A stretch of DNA of 64,000 nucleotides, taken from contig NZ_RQFK01000026.1 in assembly GCF_004770765.1 (NCBI RefSeq), positions 1,240,001 through 1,304,000 of the forward strand, read 5' to 3'. The translations under genes were made by a program, and so were the position numbers. Each line of letters opens with the position of its first letter. The first letter of the stretch is position 1. Positions 18,897 through 29,003 of this stretch are shown here, in pieces. A model generated the notes under the pieces. That model saw only the letters and a program-made list of their open reading frames with translations, did no database searches and was not told the DNA's origin. Source of the DNA: Leptospira noumeaensis (GTDB lineage Bacteria > Spirochaetota > Leptospiria > Leptospirales > Leptospiraceae).

Positions 18897-19904
18897 TTAA
18901 AAACCAAAACTTAGTCCTTTCAAAAGAATGGAACCTTGGACGGCTACTTTTTCGCCTGATTCCAATCCTTGAATGATATTGACTCTCTCTTTTGTTGAGA
19001 TACCTAATACAACTTCACGCCTTTTGAAAGTTAAAGGTTTCTCTTCAACAAATACATAATTTTTTCCTTCTACAGTGACAATGGCAGTGTAAGGTAGAAC
19101 TACACTATCTCCGCCAGTTTGTTCTGGGAATTTCACAACTCCAAACATACCTGGTTTCAATCTGTACTTTTCGTTTACAACAATGATTCTCATCTTTGCT
19201 GTCCTTGTCAGAGGGTCGACGTTATCACCGATTGCTTCGGCAGTTCCTATAAACTCTTCATCAGGAAAGGATGCAAAAACAACTTTTACTTTTTTACCTT
19301 TGCGTAAGGTGGAGATTTGTGATTCGGGAACATCTGTGATGATCCATGCTTTTAAACTACCAGCTGTACTGAGTTCACTCGGGTTTAAGCCTTGCGCTCT
19401 CAGTTTTCCTTCAAATTCTGCAAGTTCTGCTGCATCGTTTCCGGAATCTGTTTCTGATTCGACTAAATCCTTTTCTGTTGCTACTCGGTGGACAAACATA
19501 TCTTTGATCCGGCTTAAGTTCTTATTGGATCTATGAAGTTTGTTTTTTGCATGAACATATCCAACATAAAGATCGTTTAACTCGGCTGATTCAAAAAGAA
19601 TGATGCGAGCCCCATTACTTACCGAAGGAGAAGTGGATGCAATGAGTCTTGCTGGTGCTTCTAAACTTACAAATTCTCCCCCACCGCCAATGGCAGTTGA
19701 TTTTACAATTTCTAGACCTGGGCTATTCGGTTTGAATTCGATACGAAGGCCATTATCAAAAACTTCTGCTTTTTCTGGATGTTTGTGAACTTGCTTTGCT
19801 GGTTTAGAAAAAATCAAAAATAGGACAGCGATGACTACAAGAGCCACTCCTGAAATTAGGAGGATTTTTGCCTTTTGGTTTAGAGATTTTAAGGTAATTA
19901 ACAT
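18897..19904 (-). CDS. Periplasmic adaptor (membrane fusion) subunit of the RND efflux pump
   Basis: A 335-residue CzcB/CusB-like adaptor anchored by an N-terminal membrane helix (about residues 14-32). It shows the barrel-sandwich/hairpin order of the family: [12 protein letters not shown], a helical hairpin (residues about 110-165), [34 protein letters not shown], and a C-terminal membrane-proximal domain. It is shorter than CzcB of Cupriavidus (about 520) and lacks its N-terminal metal-binding extension, though HKHPEK near residue 40 could bind metal. Its start is one base after the stop of the outer membrane factor gene. Confidence 0.9.
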   Translation of the reverse strand: MLITLKSLNQKAKILLISGVALVVIAVLFLIFSKPAKQVHKHPEKAEVFDNGLRIEFKPNSPGLEIVKSTAIGGGGEFVSLEAPARLIASTSPSVSNGARIILFESAELNDLYVGYVHAKNKLHRSNKNLSRIKDMFVHRVATEKDLVESETDSGNDAAELAEFEGKLRAQGLNPSELSTAGSLKAWIITDVPESQISTLRKGKKVKVVFASFPDEEFIGTAEAIGDNVDPLTRTAKMRIIVVNEKYRLKPGMFGVVKFPEQTGGDSVVLPYTAIVTVEGKNYVFVEEKPLTFKRREVVLGISTKERVNIIQGLESGEKVAVQGSILLKGLSFGF

Positions 19905-19905
19905 T

Positions 19906-21324
19906 TTATTCCTCAGTTTTAGGATTGGTTTGGTTTATAGATTTTGGGATAAAAATTCCTTTACCCACGGAATAGTTTACACTTTCAATTGCTTCCATTC
20001 GGTCTGTTTGGAGTTTTAACATCTCCACAACACTCGAACGATAGGTTTCAAAAAAGTCGGCAAATTCTAAGATCGTGATGTACTTCTTCTCGTAGCTCAT
20101 GATCATATCTACAGATAAATTTCCGTAGTCTTTAATGTATGTATCAATGAATCGTTTATAAAGAGCATCTTTGATTCGTGCAGATTGGAAAGAGATCGCA
20201 ACTTCGTTCTCAACTTCGAGGATTCGATTCTTTAACTCTTGTTTGCGGACAAGGATTGCTTTTTCTGCAGCTTGAATATTTCCTTGGTTCCTATCAAAGA
20301 TAGGAACGTTTAATTGTGCAGTGATCCCCCAATAGTTTTGGAAGGCGGTTCCACCCCTGTTATAAGTTGGGCCGAATGCTAAATCGGGAATGGCATTTGC
20401 ATGTTGTAAGTCTAAATTGGCTTCTTCGTATCTTAAATTTTGAAGGGCTACTTTTAAATCAGGTCGATTTTCGCGTGCTAGCTCGACCAAATCTTCGAGT
20501 TTCGATTGGTTTGGAGTGATAGTATCTAGATCCTTTTCATCCACTGTTGGTAAAAAAGTAACACGTGCATCACGGTAGTTGTCATCGTTCAGGAGAACTT
20601 TTAGATCTGCTTCTTTTTCATAAACTTTCATCGCAAGATCTTCTCTTTCTTTTTTTAGAAAGAACAAAAGGGCTTTTAGTCTTAAATGTTCGGCTTGGAG
20701 GAGTGCTCGTCTTTTATAAGCTAACTCCGAAGACTTCACTGTTTTTTCAATAGAGAAAATACTTTGATCGTAGAATGTTACAGCTTTTTTATAATAATAA
20801 ATAGAGTAGTAGGTTCTTCGTAACTTGGTTAGTAATGCTCTTGCTAAATCATAAAACTCTTGTTCGGAGATTTTTGCATTGAGTTCTGCAACTTTAACTC
20901 GTTTGTCAATTTTTCCGCCAAGTAAAAACACTTGTTGGATTTGGAATACTGATTGTCCAGATCTTGTTGTATCAAAGTATCTTTGTGTCGGTTCCGCATA
21001 GATACTTTGGTCAATAAAAACGTTCGGATTTGCGTAGAGACCGGCTTGTAAAATTCCGGCTTTTTTTGCATCCACTTGAAACTTTCCTGCAATTAGTAGC
21101 AGGTTGTTTGTCCATAGTAAGGATTCTGCTTGTAATAACGTGAGATTTTTTTCATAGCGAACATCTTTTGGATAAAGACTAGAACCAAGTGAGGTACCAG
21201 GATTTTCATCAGAAAGTTGTCTACTTAGGGATTCATTATCGATTCCGTTGATCTCTTCTGATTGTACGTTATGAGTGATACAAACAATTGCGATCATCGG
21301 AATCAGGACCAATCGATAGTTCAT
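19906..21324 (-). CDS. TolC-family outer membrane efflux factor (CzcC-like)
   Basis: A 472-residue exported protein with signal peptide (ending near THNVQSEE), two internally similar halves of long coiled helices (for example residues 150-240 and 330-420) and the OEP-domain pattern [23 protein letters not shown] followed by a proline-containing turn and the barrel strand [16 protein letters not shown]. It forms the outer membrane duct of the tripartite metal efflux pump. The first gene of the core operon, with AAGGACG as ribosome-binding site and about 140 bases of leader upstream. Confidence 0.92.
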   Translation of the reverse strand: MNYRLVLIPMIAIVCITHNVQSEEINGIDNESLSRQLSDENPGTSLGSSLYPKDVRYEKNLTLLQAESLLWTNNLLLIAGKFQVDAKKAGILQAGLYANPNVFIDQSIYAEPTQRYFDTTRSGQSVFQIQQVFLLGGKIDKRVKVAELNAKISEQEFYDLARALLTKLRRTYYSIYYYKKAVTFYDQSIFSIEKTVKSSELAYKRRALLQAEHLRLKALLFFLKKEREDLAMKVYEKEADLKVLLNDDNYRDARVTFLPTVDEKDLDTITPNQSKLEDLVELARENRPDLKVALQNLRYEEANLDLQHANAIPDLAFGPTYNRGGTAFQNYWGITAQLNVPIFDRNQGNIQAAEKAILVRKQELKNRILEVENEVAISFQSARIKDALYKRFIDTYIKDYGNLSVDMIMSYEKKYITILEFADFFETYRSSVVEMLKLQTDRMEAIESVNYSVGKGIFIPKSINQTNPKTEE

Positions 21325-21411
21325 AGGTCGTCCTTGTGTATAGTATTAGCTTGAAAGTATATTTGCATAAGCGAAATCCTCCAGTTTTCTAGGCGCTAAA
21401 TCAATATATGG

Positions 21412-21455
21412 GCATAACTTGAACGGCGATTGATCCGTCGTTATGTCAGTTATGC
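21412..21455. promoter_or_regulatory. Inverted/direct GTTATG repeats upstream of the efflux operon
   Basis: GCATAAC at 21412-21418 is the inverse of GTTATGC at 21449-21455, and a further GTTATG stands at 21440-21445. They lie in the leader of the outer membrane factor gene and could be a metal regulator operator. No regulator gene is adjacent. Weak evidence. Confidence 0.3.
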
Positions 21456-21467
21456 TCTGACTAAAAT

Positions 21468-21827
21468 TTAAGCTGTAGGGGGAGGAAGATTGAGAAGGAG
21501 ATCAGAAAGTAAAAAACGATTATCGTCATCATCTTTGAAATGATAGAAAAGTCCAATGAAGGAATTTTCGATAGCAGTTCCTAAATTTAGCTCAACAATC
21601 AAGTCGAGAAAATCACATCGGCTACGAAGTAAAATAGCAGAATCATCAATAGAATGAATCTCTGGTTCACTTAGATTTGAGTGATTGTTTATAGAAAGTG
21701 CAGAATCATCGTTATTTGCAAATAGTTCGAACGCAACGGAGTCTAGAGACCCGTCCTCCTGTGTAGGGAGAAGGATCATACTTGCCAATAGGAAAGCGAG
21801 TAGCCTTTTACCGTTCAACCAATTCAT
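21468..21827 (-). CDS. Small exported protein upstream of the efflux operon, unknown
   Basis: A 119-residue protein with a hydrophobic N-terminal segment (LLAFLLASMILLP), then an acidic, Asp/Asn/Ser-rich body with the cluster HFKDDDDN near residue 94 and a C-terminus LLNLPPPTA. No known domain is recognised. It is the first gene on this strand ahead of the CzcCBA-like genes. This is the position taken by the small periplasmic CzcI in Cupriavidus, though no sequence likeness to CzcI is claimed. It shares the end LPPP with the 113-residue protein further upstream. Confidence 0.5.
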   Translation of the reverse strand: MNWLNGKRLLAFLLASMILLPTQEDGSLDSVAFELFANNDDSALSINNHSNLSEPEIHSIDDSAILLRSRCDFLDLIVELNLGTAIENSFIGLFYHFKDDDDNRFLLSDLLLNLPPPTA

Positions 21828-22029
21828 TTATTTACCAGCAAATTGTAATTCGCTCTCCTATCAATTCTAAAAATCAAGTACTGTCAACACTACTAGGGTT
21901 TAGAATGAATATATTGGACGGAAGTTTTCTCAAAAAAAAGACTGCCCAGAGTCAGGAATTCCCTGGAGCAGTCGCTAATTAGTCTTTGGCAAATGAGAAA
22001 CAAATTGTACGAAATGTTATGAATATAAA

Positions 22030-22058
22030 AACATCCTGTGTCCCTCACGGGACACAGG
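22030..22058 (-). terminator. Rho-independent terminator
   Basis: CCTGTGTCCC and GGGACACAGG make a perfect 10-bp stem with a TCAC loop at 22035-22058; on the minus strand it is followed by TTTTT. It ends the transcript of the small gene at 22078-22419, so that gene is separate from the efflux operon. Confidence 0.82.
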
Positions 22059-22077
22059 TTTAAGAGATAGAGAGGAG

Positions 22078-22419
22078 TTAAACGGGTGGAGGTAAACTCA
22101 GGTAACGAGAGGCAAGAAGCCCAGAAATAAAAGAAGTATGGAGGTTTTTGTTATGTGTTAGGGGAGAAGTCAGTAATGATGCCTGACCTTTTCCACTCCA
22201 TGTAAGTACATCTTCTAAATCTTTTGTACCGGAGGATTCTTCAGAGGAAGATTTAGTAATCGCAACGGAAAGGGAACCAGTGAGTTGGCTCTTCCCTCCG
22301 ACTCGGGTGGATTTTGCCCCACGAGTGCGAATGAGTACATTTTCTTCTGAAAGAAAGGCACTGCCCAAGGAGAGTGTGAGAAGAGATATCCCAAATATTT
22401 TGATCACTTTCCTGAACAT
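22078..22419 (-). CDS. Small exported protein, unknown
   Basis: A 113-residue protein with a signal-peptide-like N-terminus (IFGISLLTLSLGSAFLSEE), a basic then Ser-rich middle and the end RYLSLPPPV. The tail and overall plan (short signal sequence, low-complexity polar body, LPPP end) recall the 119-residue protein next to it, but the body sequences are not clearly alignable. It has its own terminator. No function can be assigned. Confidence 0.5.
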   Translation of the reverse strand: MFRKVIKIFGISLLTLSLGSAFLSEENVLIRTRGAKSTRVGGKSQLTGSLSVAITKSSSEESSGTKDLEDVLTWSGKGQASLLTSPLTHNKNLHTSFISGLLASRYLSLPPPV

Positions 22420-22529
22420 AGTTACAGTATAGACGGACTCTGATTAAAATCTAGCATTTTTTTTCAGCGTGTGCTTAGAAAATAGGCAAATCGACCAGAT
22501 GGTTCTGGAAGATCTGCCTTTGCCCGGAA

Positions 22530-23942
22530 TTAGAGCACTTTGCCAGGGTTGAGAATCCCTTTGGGGTCAAATGCCAATTTGATGGCCCGCATTGTGTTGA
22601 TTTCTGACTCAGACCTGGAAAAACTCAAGTAATCCTTTTTCAAAAGCCCAATCCCGTGTTCTGCGGAAATGGATCCTTTGAACTTTTGGATGAGGGTGAA
22701 CATTTCTGGATCTACTTGTTTGCATCTTGTAAAAAACTCTGCATCCGTAAGTTCTTTTGGCTTAACAATATTTAGGTGGAGATTTCCATCCCCTATATGT
22801 CCAAAAAGGGCAATATGAAAACCTTGGTATTTGTTTGTGAGTAGGGCCGTCATCTCATCTAGGAATGCTTCCATATTACGAAGCGGAAGAGAGATATCAT
22901 TTTTATGAACCGTATAGGCAAGAGAGAGTGATTCCGAAATCCCTTCTCTATACTTCCAAAAGGTTTCGTTTTGGCGTGAGTTCTGAGCAATGGAACCATC
23001 AGTGATGAGTTCTTTTTCGGTAATGGATTCTAAAATGGAATAAAGTTTTTCTTCGTCTGTTTCACCATTTACTTCAAATTCCATTAGCACATAATATTTG
23101 CTAGGTTCTTGGAAAGGGTCTGGAACTCCTAAATGTTCTTTGACTTTGTCCAAACAATAATCGGTTAAAAACTCGAAAGCAAGTAGAGGTAAATCAAAGT
23201 TATGTGTTTCACGAAAGATATCTAAAATGTTTTTGTATTCAGGTACAGCAAGGAAAATGACACGGATGTCTTTGGGTGGTTTTGTGAGTTTGACCACCGC
23301 CTCTGTAATGATACCGAGGGTTCCTTCTGAACCGATAAACAGGTGTTTGAGATCATAACCAGTATTGTTTTTTAAAATTTCTCCGTTAAATCGGTAAACT
23401 TCTCCCTTTCCGTTCACAACGGTGAGACCAAGAACCCAATCACGAATGAGTCCATAATGGACAACCCGCACACCACCGGCATTGGTAGCAATGTTTCCAC
23501 CAATATGACTAGATCCAGTGGCAGCAAAATCGACTGGGAAATAAAATCCACGTTCTTCAGCTTCTTTGTGTAGGTTTTTGGTGATCATCCCGGCTTGTAC
23601 GTGTAAGGTGCCAAGAAAAGGATCAAAGTCAACTACCTGGTTCATTTTAGAGAGGGAAACAACAATTTCCCCATTTTTAGCAACGGCTCCACCAGCATAA
23701 CCGGTTCGTCCCCCAGAAGGAACTATGGCAATTTCATTTTTATAAGCATAAGTAACAATGTTTGCAACATCTTCTGTGTTTTCAGGAAAAACTAAAACTT
23801 GGTAATTTGGTGGATACACCTTGGTTCTATCTGTTCCATAAGAATTGAATAAGGCTTCGTCCATAGTTCCGTCATTTTTTAAAATGACTTTTTTATCACC
23901 AATGAGTTGGCTTAAATCAGTTTTTGTTTTTGTAAAATCCAT
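22530..23942 (-). CDS. FAD-linked oxidase of the GlcD/D-lactate dehydrogenase type
   Basis: A 470-residue flavoprotein of the FAD_binding_4/vanillyl-alcohol oxidase superfamily. The N-terminal half holds the FAD-binding loop VPSGGRTGYAGGAV (about residue 75) and FAATGSSHIGGNIATNAGG. The C-terminal FAD-oxidase_C half ends with the family signature SAEHGIGLLKK near residue 430 and FDPKGILNPGKV. Members oxidise 2-hydroxy acids such as glycolate, D-lactate or D-2-hydroxyglutarate; the substrate cannot be read from sequence. There is no adjacent GlcE/GlcF. It starts nine bases after the ppk stop, so the two genes are likely co-transcribed. Confidence 0.9.
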   Translation of the reverse strand: MDFTKTKTDLSQLIGDKKVILKNDGTMDEALFNSYGTDRTKVYPPNYQVLVFPENTEDVANIVTYAYKNEIAIVPSGGRTGYAGGAVAKNGEIVVSLSKMNQVVDFDPFLGTLHVQAGMITKNLHKEAEERGFYFPVDFAATGSSHIGGNIATNAGGVRVVHYGLIRDWVLGLTVVNGKGEVYRFNGEILKNNTGYDLKHLFIGSEGTLGIITEAVVKLTKPPKDIRVIFLAVPEYKNILDIFRETHNFDLPLLAFEFLTDYCLDKVKEHLGVPDPFQEPSKYYVLMEFEVNGETDEEKLYSILESITEKELITDGSIAQNSRQNETFWKYREGISESLSLAYTVHKNDISLPLRNMEAFLDEMTALLTNKYQGFHIALFGHIGDGNLHLNIVKPKELTDAEFFTRCKQVDPEMFTLIQKFKGSISAEHGIGLLKKDYLSFSRSESEINTMRAIKLAFDPKGILNPGKVL

Positions 23943-23951
23943 TATTGTCCT

Positions 23952-26030
23952 TTAAATATCAACCATATCAATTTGAGAGTTTACCGCCGGATCATCATCT
24001 CCCGGTGTTAAACGTGTGTAAGATCCGTCTGATTCTAAAACACGAGCTTGTGTGTTGTCTCGAAGCAAAAGTTCTAGAATTTTTCCGATTCTTTTTTTAT
24101 GTTTGTCTTGTAGGATCGGAAACATAACTTCGATTCGGCGAAGAAAGTTTCTCGGCATACAATCCGCAGAAGCCAAATACACTTCTGGTTTACCGCCGTT
24201 TTCAAAACTATAGATCCTGGAATGTTCTAAATACCTTCCCACGATAGAACGAACATTAATTCGATCAGAAACCCCCGGAATTCCAGGCCGGAGACAACAA
24301 ATCCCACGAATGATTAAGTCGATTTTAACCCCAGCTTGTGAAGCCTCATACAGTTTTAAAATGATATCTGGATCAACCAGAGAGTTCATTTTAAAAATAA
24401 CACGAGCCTGTTTTCCATTTTTTGCATTGTCTGTTTCCCTTTGGATGAGATGCAAAAACTCTTCTTTTAAAAAAGTAGGAGCCGCATAAATTTTAGAAAG
24501 CCTTGGCATCTTTCCAGAACTTGTGATGGTATTAAAAAGAATCGCCACATCTTCAGTGATTTCCGGATTTGCTGTGAACAAACTTAGGTCTGTATAAAAT
24601 CTTGCAGTGGTCGAGTTATAGTTTCCTGTTCCTAAGTGGACATAACGATTGAGTTTATCGTCTTCTCTGCGTACAATCAGTAACATCTTGCAATGGATTT
24701 TAAGTCCTACGACACCGTAGACAACATGCACACCACTATCTTCTAATTTTTTTGCCCAACGAATGTTTCTCTCTTCATCAAAGCGAGCTTTGAGTTCTAC
24801 AAGAACCGTAACCTGTTTCCCGTTTTCTGCCGCTTCACCTAAAAATTGAATGATGGGTGAATCTCCAGAAGTTCTGTACAAAGTCATTTTGATTGCAAGC
24901 ACCTTAGGATCTTGGCTTGCGATCTTTAACATATCTTCGATGGATTTAAAACTTTCGTAAGGGTGATGGAGGAGGTGGTCGTTTTTACGAATCTCAGAAA
25001 AAATAGATTCACTTTTTTTGGCAGCAAATCCAGATTTTGGTACGGGATAAGAATATTTTAAGTGGCTTGTTTTTTCCAAACCTTGAAAAAACATTAAATC
25101 GTTTAAACTGAGTAAGGTGGGGATCTCCATCACTTGGTATTCTTCTAGTTCCAAAAGCCCTTGTAATAGTTCTTTGATATGTCCCGCACCAGAATGAACA
25201 TCCAAACGAACCGCATCACCCCACATCCGGTTTTTTAGTTCGTTTTTCATTGTGGCGAGTAAATCACCAATGTTTTGTTCTTCGTTGATGGATATGTCAG
25301 CATCACGAACAATTTTGAATGTATGGATTTGTTTTACATGCATTCCGTAAAAAAGGTCACCTAAATGGAGTTTGATGATTTCTTCTAACGGAAAATATCT
25401 TCTTACATCGGATTCTTTGTTTGGAGGTAGTTGTAAAAATCGAGGGAGTACACTTGGTACTTGAACAATCGCAAATAATTCTTTTGCTTTGTTTTTGTCA
25501 TCATCCGAATACAGAGTGATCCCTAAATTCAATGTCCTATTGAGAATGTGAGGAAAAGGATGGGATGGATCAATCGCAAGTGGTGTGAGGATGGAAGACA
25601 CTTCTCTTTTGTAATAATTTTTTACAAATTGAATGTCATCACCGGCAAGTTCACTGGGATCTTGCACCACAACAATTTTGTTTGTTTTTAGCTCAACTAG
25701 GATCTCGCTTAAGGACTCGTATTGTCTTTTGACAAATTGTCCTACTTTGGAATAAAGTTCGGCCAAAGTTTCTGAAGTGCGTCTACCATTGAGGCTACGT
25801 TCCTCGATACCGGCAGATTTTAAATTGAGTAGGCCCGCGACGCGAACCATAAAAAACTCATCCAAATTGGATTCTGTGATACAAAGAAATTTAAGGCGTT
25901 CGAGAAGGGGGTTCTCCTGATCAAAGGATTCTTCTAGGACTCGGTGGTTGAAGTCGACCCAGGAAAGTTCGCGGTCGAAGAAGATATTTTGGTTCCCCAG
26001 TTCTATTTTTTCTGTAGGGCTAGCAGTCAT
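23952..26030 (-). CDS. ppk1: Polyphosphate kinase 1
   Basis: A 692-residue enzyme (from the Met at 26030) that reversibly polymerises the gamma phosphate of ATP into polyphosphate. Family marks are the N-terminal FFDRELSWVDFNHRVLEE, LDEFFMVRVAGL, the phospholipase-D-like regions with KARFDEERNIRWAKKLE, the autophosphorylated His in VGLKIHCKMLL, and the second His in LEHSRIYSF. An upstream Met at 26096 is open in frame but would leave only 25 bases to the divergent fliD gene and precedes the conserved start of the protein. Polyphosphate has roles in stress and motility in other bacteria; no local regulator is visible. Confidence 0.94.
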   Translation of the reverse strand: MTASPTEKIELGNQNIFFDRELSWVDFNHRVLEESFDQENPLLERLKFLCITESNLDEFFMVRVAGLLNLKSAGIEERSLNGRRTSETLAELYSKVGQFVKRQYESLSEILVELKTNKIVVVQDPSELAGDDIQFVKNYYKREVSSILTPLAIDPSHPFPHILNRTLNLGITLYSDDDKNKAKELFAIVQVPSVLPRFLQLPPNKESDVRRYFPLEEIIKLHLGDLFYGMHVKQIHTFKIVRDADISINEEQNIGDLLATMKNELKNRMWGDAVRLDVHSGAGHIKELLQGLLELEEYQVMEIPTLLSLNDLMFFQGLEKTSHLKYSYPVPKSGFAAKKSESIFSEIRKNDHLLHHPYESFKSIEDMLKIASQDPKVLAIKMTLYRTSGDSPIIQFLGEAAENGKQVTVLVELKARFDEERNIRWAKKLEDSGVHVVYGVVGLKIHCKMLLIVRREDDKLNRYVHLGTGNYNSTTARFYTDLSLFTANPEITEDVAILFNTITSSGKMPRLSKIYAAPTFLKEEFLHLIQRETDNAKNGKQARVIFKMNSLVDPDIILKLYEASQAGVKIDLIIRGICCLRPGIPGVSDRINVRSIVGRYLEHSRIYSFENGGKPEVYLASADCMPRNFLRRIEVMFPILQDKHKKRIGKILELLLRDNTQARVLESDGSYTRLTPGDDDPAVNSQIDMVDI

Positions 26031-26121
26031 AATTCTAGGATTTGGGAAGGAAAAAATTCTGTAAATTCCTAATCCTTTTGTAGAAATCGACGACATTAGA
26101 TTCAGAGGGATTTAGGACGAT

Positions 26122-28044
26122 ATGCCAGCATACACTATGCCGGGTCTGATGACTGGGCAAAATACAAACGATATCGTTAAAAAACTGGTCGAACTCGAAC
26201 GTCGACCCATCAAACGGTGGGAAACCGAAAACGAATATTCCAAAGCTCAGGTGCAAATTTGGGGGGAAGTGAAAAATCTTTCTACCAACCTGCAAACCAA
26301 AACACGCGCCCTTGTTTCCTTTACTGCACCTTTTGCGACAAAATCGGTCTCATCTTCGGAAGAAGGGGTGATCACTGGTGAGGCCTCTCGGGCTGCCAAG
26401 TCCGGAAACCGGGCATTAGAAATCACGGAAATGGCAAGCAAACACCAGTTATCTGGTGTGGCAGTTGATACAGACATTCGTCTACCTGAAGGTAGTTTTA
26501 CAATTTATTCAGGGAAATCAAAAGAAACTGTTACCTTTCCTGGTGGGGGACTGAGTGAACTCACAAATTCCATCAAAAATATGGCGGGTGGCCTAGCTGA
26601 CACTTCCATCATTAAAATTGATAAAGACTCATCCATTCTCACGGTGACTTCTGTAAAAACTGGTAAAAAAAATGAACTCCAGTTTGCCGATCCTAATGGA
26701 ATTTTAAAACTCGCAGGTCTTGTTGGCGAAAACAAAGCCAGTGTTGAAGACACGAAACAATTATTATCACTTGATGTACTCAAATCGAAAGTTTGGGATC
26801 AAACCAAGTTTAAAAAGTCGGAAACAGAAACAGAGAAACTTGTCCAATCCGAAGAAGGAATCAGTATCAAACCAGATACTGCCTTTTCCATTCCTGTAGC
26901 CGTAACTGAAATCAAAGAAAGAGCTTTTCTGGAAGTAGAAATCGTGGGAGAAGCTCCTGCCGTTATGGAGATGGGAATTGGTTTTGAAAAGGAAGGAAGT
27001 GTTCGCAATAAATTCTTACCCATTACCAAAACAGAATCTAAATATATTTTCCAAGCTGGTGATTATGCTAGTGATAAAAACCTAACAGCTATCATTCTTT
27101 CCAATGAGGCGACCACGCCTGTTCTTATCAAGTCTGTAACTCTAGTCACTCCGCAAGCTCCAGGAACTGCGGAACCACTGAAAGTTTTACAAGAAGGGAA
27201 AGATCTTAAAATCAAAATTGATGGAGTGGAGATCACACGTGAGACAAATGATTCCATTGCCGATGTTTTGGAAGGGATCTCTTTTAATGTTCACAAAGTC
27301 ACAGAAAAACCAGTCACTTTAAAAATCCATGTGGATCATGCAAAGGGTTCCGCTCTCATCAAAGAATGGGTGGATGCTTATAATGAACTCATGAAGTTTT
27401 CCAAAGAAGTGACTTCTGTTGAAAAGAATGGAAAAATTTCTGATAAAAAAGAAAGTGATGATTCTAAATCGGCGGATATTTCTCGTGATTTTTGGGATAA
27501 CAAATCCAAATCGGGAATCCTTGCCGGTGAAAACGCAATCCTAAGACTGATTGCTTCCTTAAAAACAACAGCAAACTCGTATTATCCGGCCACAAAAGAC
27601 AATGGATTTCGAGTGTTAACAGACATTGGAATTTCCACAGGTGCAGTTGGTTCTAACTGGGAAAAAATCCAAGACGGACTTTTGCAAATTGACCAGGAAA
27701 AATTGATTTCCGTGCTTTCTGAAAATCCTGATGGAGTTCGTGATTTATTTGCCTCTGATCCAAATAACGATGCAAAGATGGAAGAAGGTGTTGGGATTCG
27801 TTTACTCGAAATTCTAAAACCGTATAACCAATATGCTTCTGGAATTGTCACAAGTAAAGTGAAACTTCTGGAAGAAAGTGTCGCAGGAAATAATAAAAAA
27901 ATCAAAGAACATGAGTCTCATCTCATAAGTTTTGAAGCCAAACTAAAACAACGATTCCTCTACATGGAACAAGGTGTGGGGAAAAACAAATCAGTTGGTA
28001 ACTATTTACAGAATAATATGTTTAGAGGGAACGGTGGGGAATGA
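26122..28044 (+). CDS. fliD: Flagellar filament cap protein FliD
   Basis: A 640-residue cap protein that guides flagellin assembly at the filament tip, periplasmic in spirochaetes. The N-terminal FliD domain shows GLMTGQNTNDIVKKLVELER, and the C-terminal domain (about residues 400-630) has the pattern WVDAYNELMKF, GILAGENAILRLIASLK, TDIGISTGAVG and QIDQEKLISVLSENPDGVRDLF, closing in a coiled coil. The central part is divergent, as usual for surface domains. The ATG follows an AGGACG ribosome-binding site. The stop overlaps the next gene by four bases, so that gene is translationally coupled. Confidence 0.92.
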   Translation: MPAYTMPGLMTGQNTNDIVKKLVELERRPIKRWETENEYSKAQVQIWGEVKNLSTNLQTKTRALVSFTAPFATKSVSSSEEGVITGEASRAAKSGNRALEITEMASKHQLSGVAVDTDIRLPEGSFTIYSGKSKETVTFPGGGLSELTNSIKNMAGGLADTSIIKIDKDSSILTVTSVKTGKKNELQFADPNGILKLAGLVGENKASVEDTKQLLSLDVLKSKVWDQTKFKKSETETEKLVQSEEGISIKPDTAFSIPVAVTEIKERAFLEVEIVGEAPAVMEMGIGFEKEGSVRNKFLPITKTESKYIFQAGDYASDKNLTAIILSNEATTPVLIKSVTLVTPQAPGTAEPLKVLQEGKDLKIKIDGVEITRETNDSIADVLEGISFNVHKVTEKPVTLKIHVDHAKGSALIKEWVDAYNELMKFSKEVTSVEKNGKISDKKESDDSKSADISRDFWDNKSKSGILAGENAILRLIASLKTTANSYYPATKDNGFRVLTDIGISTGAVGSNWEKIQDGLLQIDQEKLISVLSENPDGVRDLFASDPNNDAKMEEGVGIRLLEILKPYNQYASGIVTSKVKLLEESVAGNNKKIKEHESHLISFEAKLKQRFLYMEQGVGKNKSVGNYLQNNMFRGNGGE

Positions 28045-29003
28045 TGAATATTTATATCAACGAACAACAATTAGATACTAAACTTGATGGTGAAACAAAC
28101 CTCGGTCAAGTGTTGGATGAAATCCAAAAATGGATTGAATCCAATGGTAAGTATCTACGCCATTTCACTGTGAATGGGAAAGAACTCAATCGTTCCGATC
28201 TAAATGCTGTTGGTGTGGATGAAACAGAACGCCTTGATTTGTTTGTTGGTGAAGAACTGGATGTCATCGAAGATAGCCTTTGGGAAGTAGATAACTACGT
28301 AGACAAAGTCGGTAGTACCCTTGTTGGTCGTGATTCTCTGACGGAAAAAGAAACAGAGGATTTAAAGGAAGGAATTCCTTGGATCATCTCTATGATTCGC
28401 ACTACCACTAAAATTTTGAATTTAAACTTAAACTTGATCCAACCTATGGGAAAAGGCAAAAACGTAGAAGAAATTTTAGAGTCCTTACAAAACGGATCAG
28501 AAGTTTTAGATTCTACCAAAGCCATTGAAACTTTTTTAGAAGACCTTCGTGATGTAAAACTTTTCCTAATGGATTTAAGCACTCGCCTTGCGGTGATGCG
28601 AATGGACGAAAGTGAACTGATTGAAATCATTTCTCGGTTTGTTGACGATAAAGAAAAAGTCATCAAAGATTTTATGTTGGTAAATGAAAATTTCCAATCC
28701 GGAAAAGATCATTTGGCATCTGAGATTTTAAATGATGCTGTTGGTCGTTTAACGGGTCTTATGTCGGCACTGGTTTCGGTGCAAACTCGTCATGCGGAAC
28801 TGGATTGGCAATCCCTTGCGATTGAAGATAAAAAATTATCGGATGTGATCACAAGTTTAAACGAAACACTTTCCAACATTGCATCTGCCATGGAAAAAAA
28901 TGATATCGTTTATGCAGGCGATATATTGGAATACGAACTTCCTGAGTTATTGGATGCTTTCATTCCTTTTCTCTCTCTAGTATTAGAAAGAGTCGCTGTT
29001 TAA
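28041..29003 (+). CDS. Unknown protein translationally coupled to fliD
   Basis: A 320-residue acidic, soluble protein without signal peptide. The first 75 residues (IYINEQQLDTKLDG, LGQVLDEIQKWIE, FTVNGKEL, ERLDLFVGE) alternate strand and helix in a way that suggests a small beta-grasp-like domain. The remainder is helical with Leu/Asp/Glu-rich heptads. The ATGA overlap with fliD ties it to filament cap production. In many bacteria fliD is followed by fliS, the flagellin chaperone; this protein is much longer and is not recognisable as FliS. A flagellar chaperone or assembly role is inference from position alone. Confidence 0.75.
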   Translation: MMNIYINEQQLDTKLDGETNLGQVLDEIQKWIESNGKYLRHFTVNGKELNRSDLNAVGVDETERLDLFVGEELDVIEDSLWEVDNYVDKVGSTLVGRDSLTEKETEDLKEGIPWIISMIRTTTKILNLNLNLIQPMGKGKNVEEILESLQNGSEVLDSTKAIETFLEDLRDVKLFLMDLSTRLAVMRMDESELIEIISRFVDDKEKVIKDFMLVNENFQSGKDHLASEILNDAVGRLTGLMSALVSVQTRHAELDWQSLAIEDKKLSDVITSLNETLSNIASAMEKNDIVYAGDILEYELPELLDAFIPFLSLVLERVAV

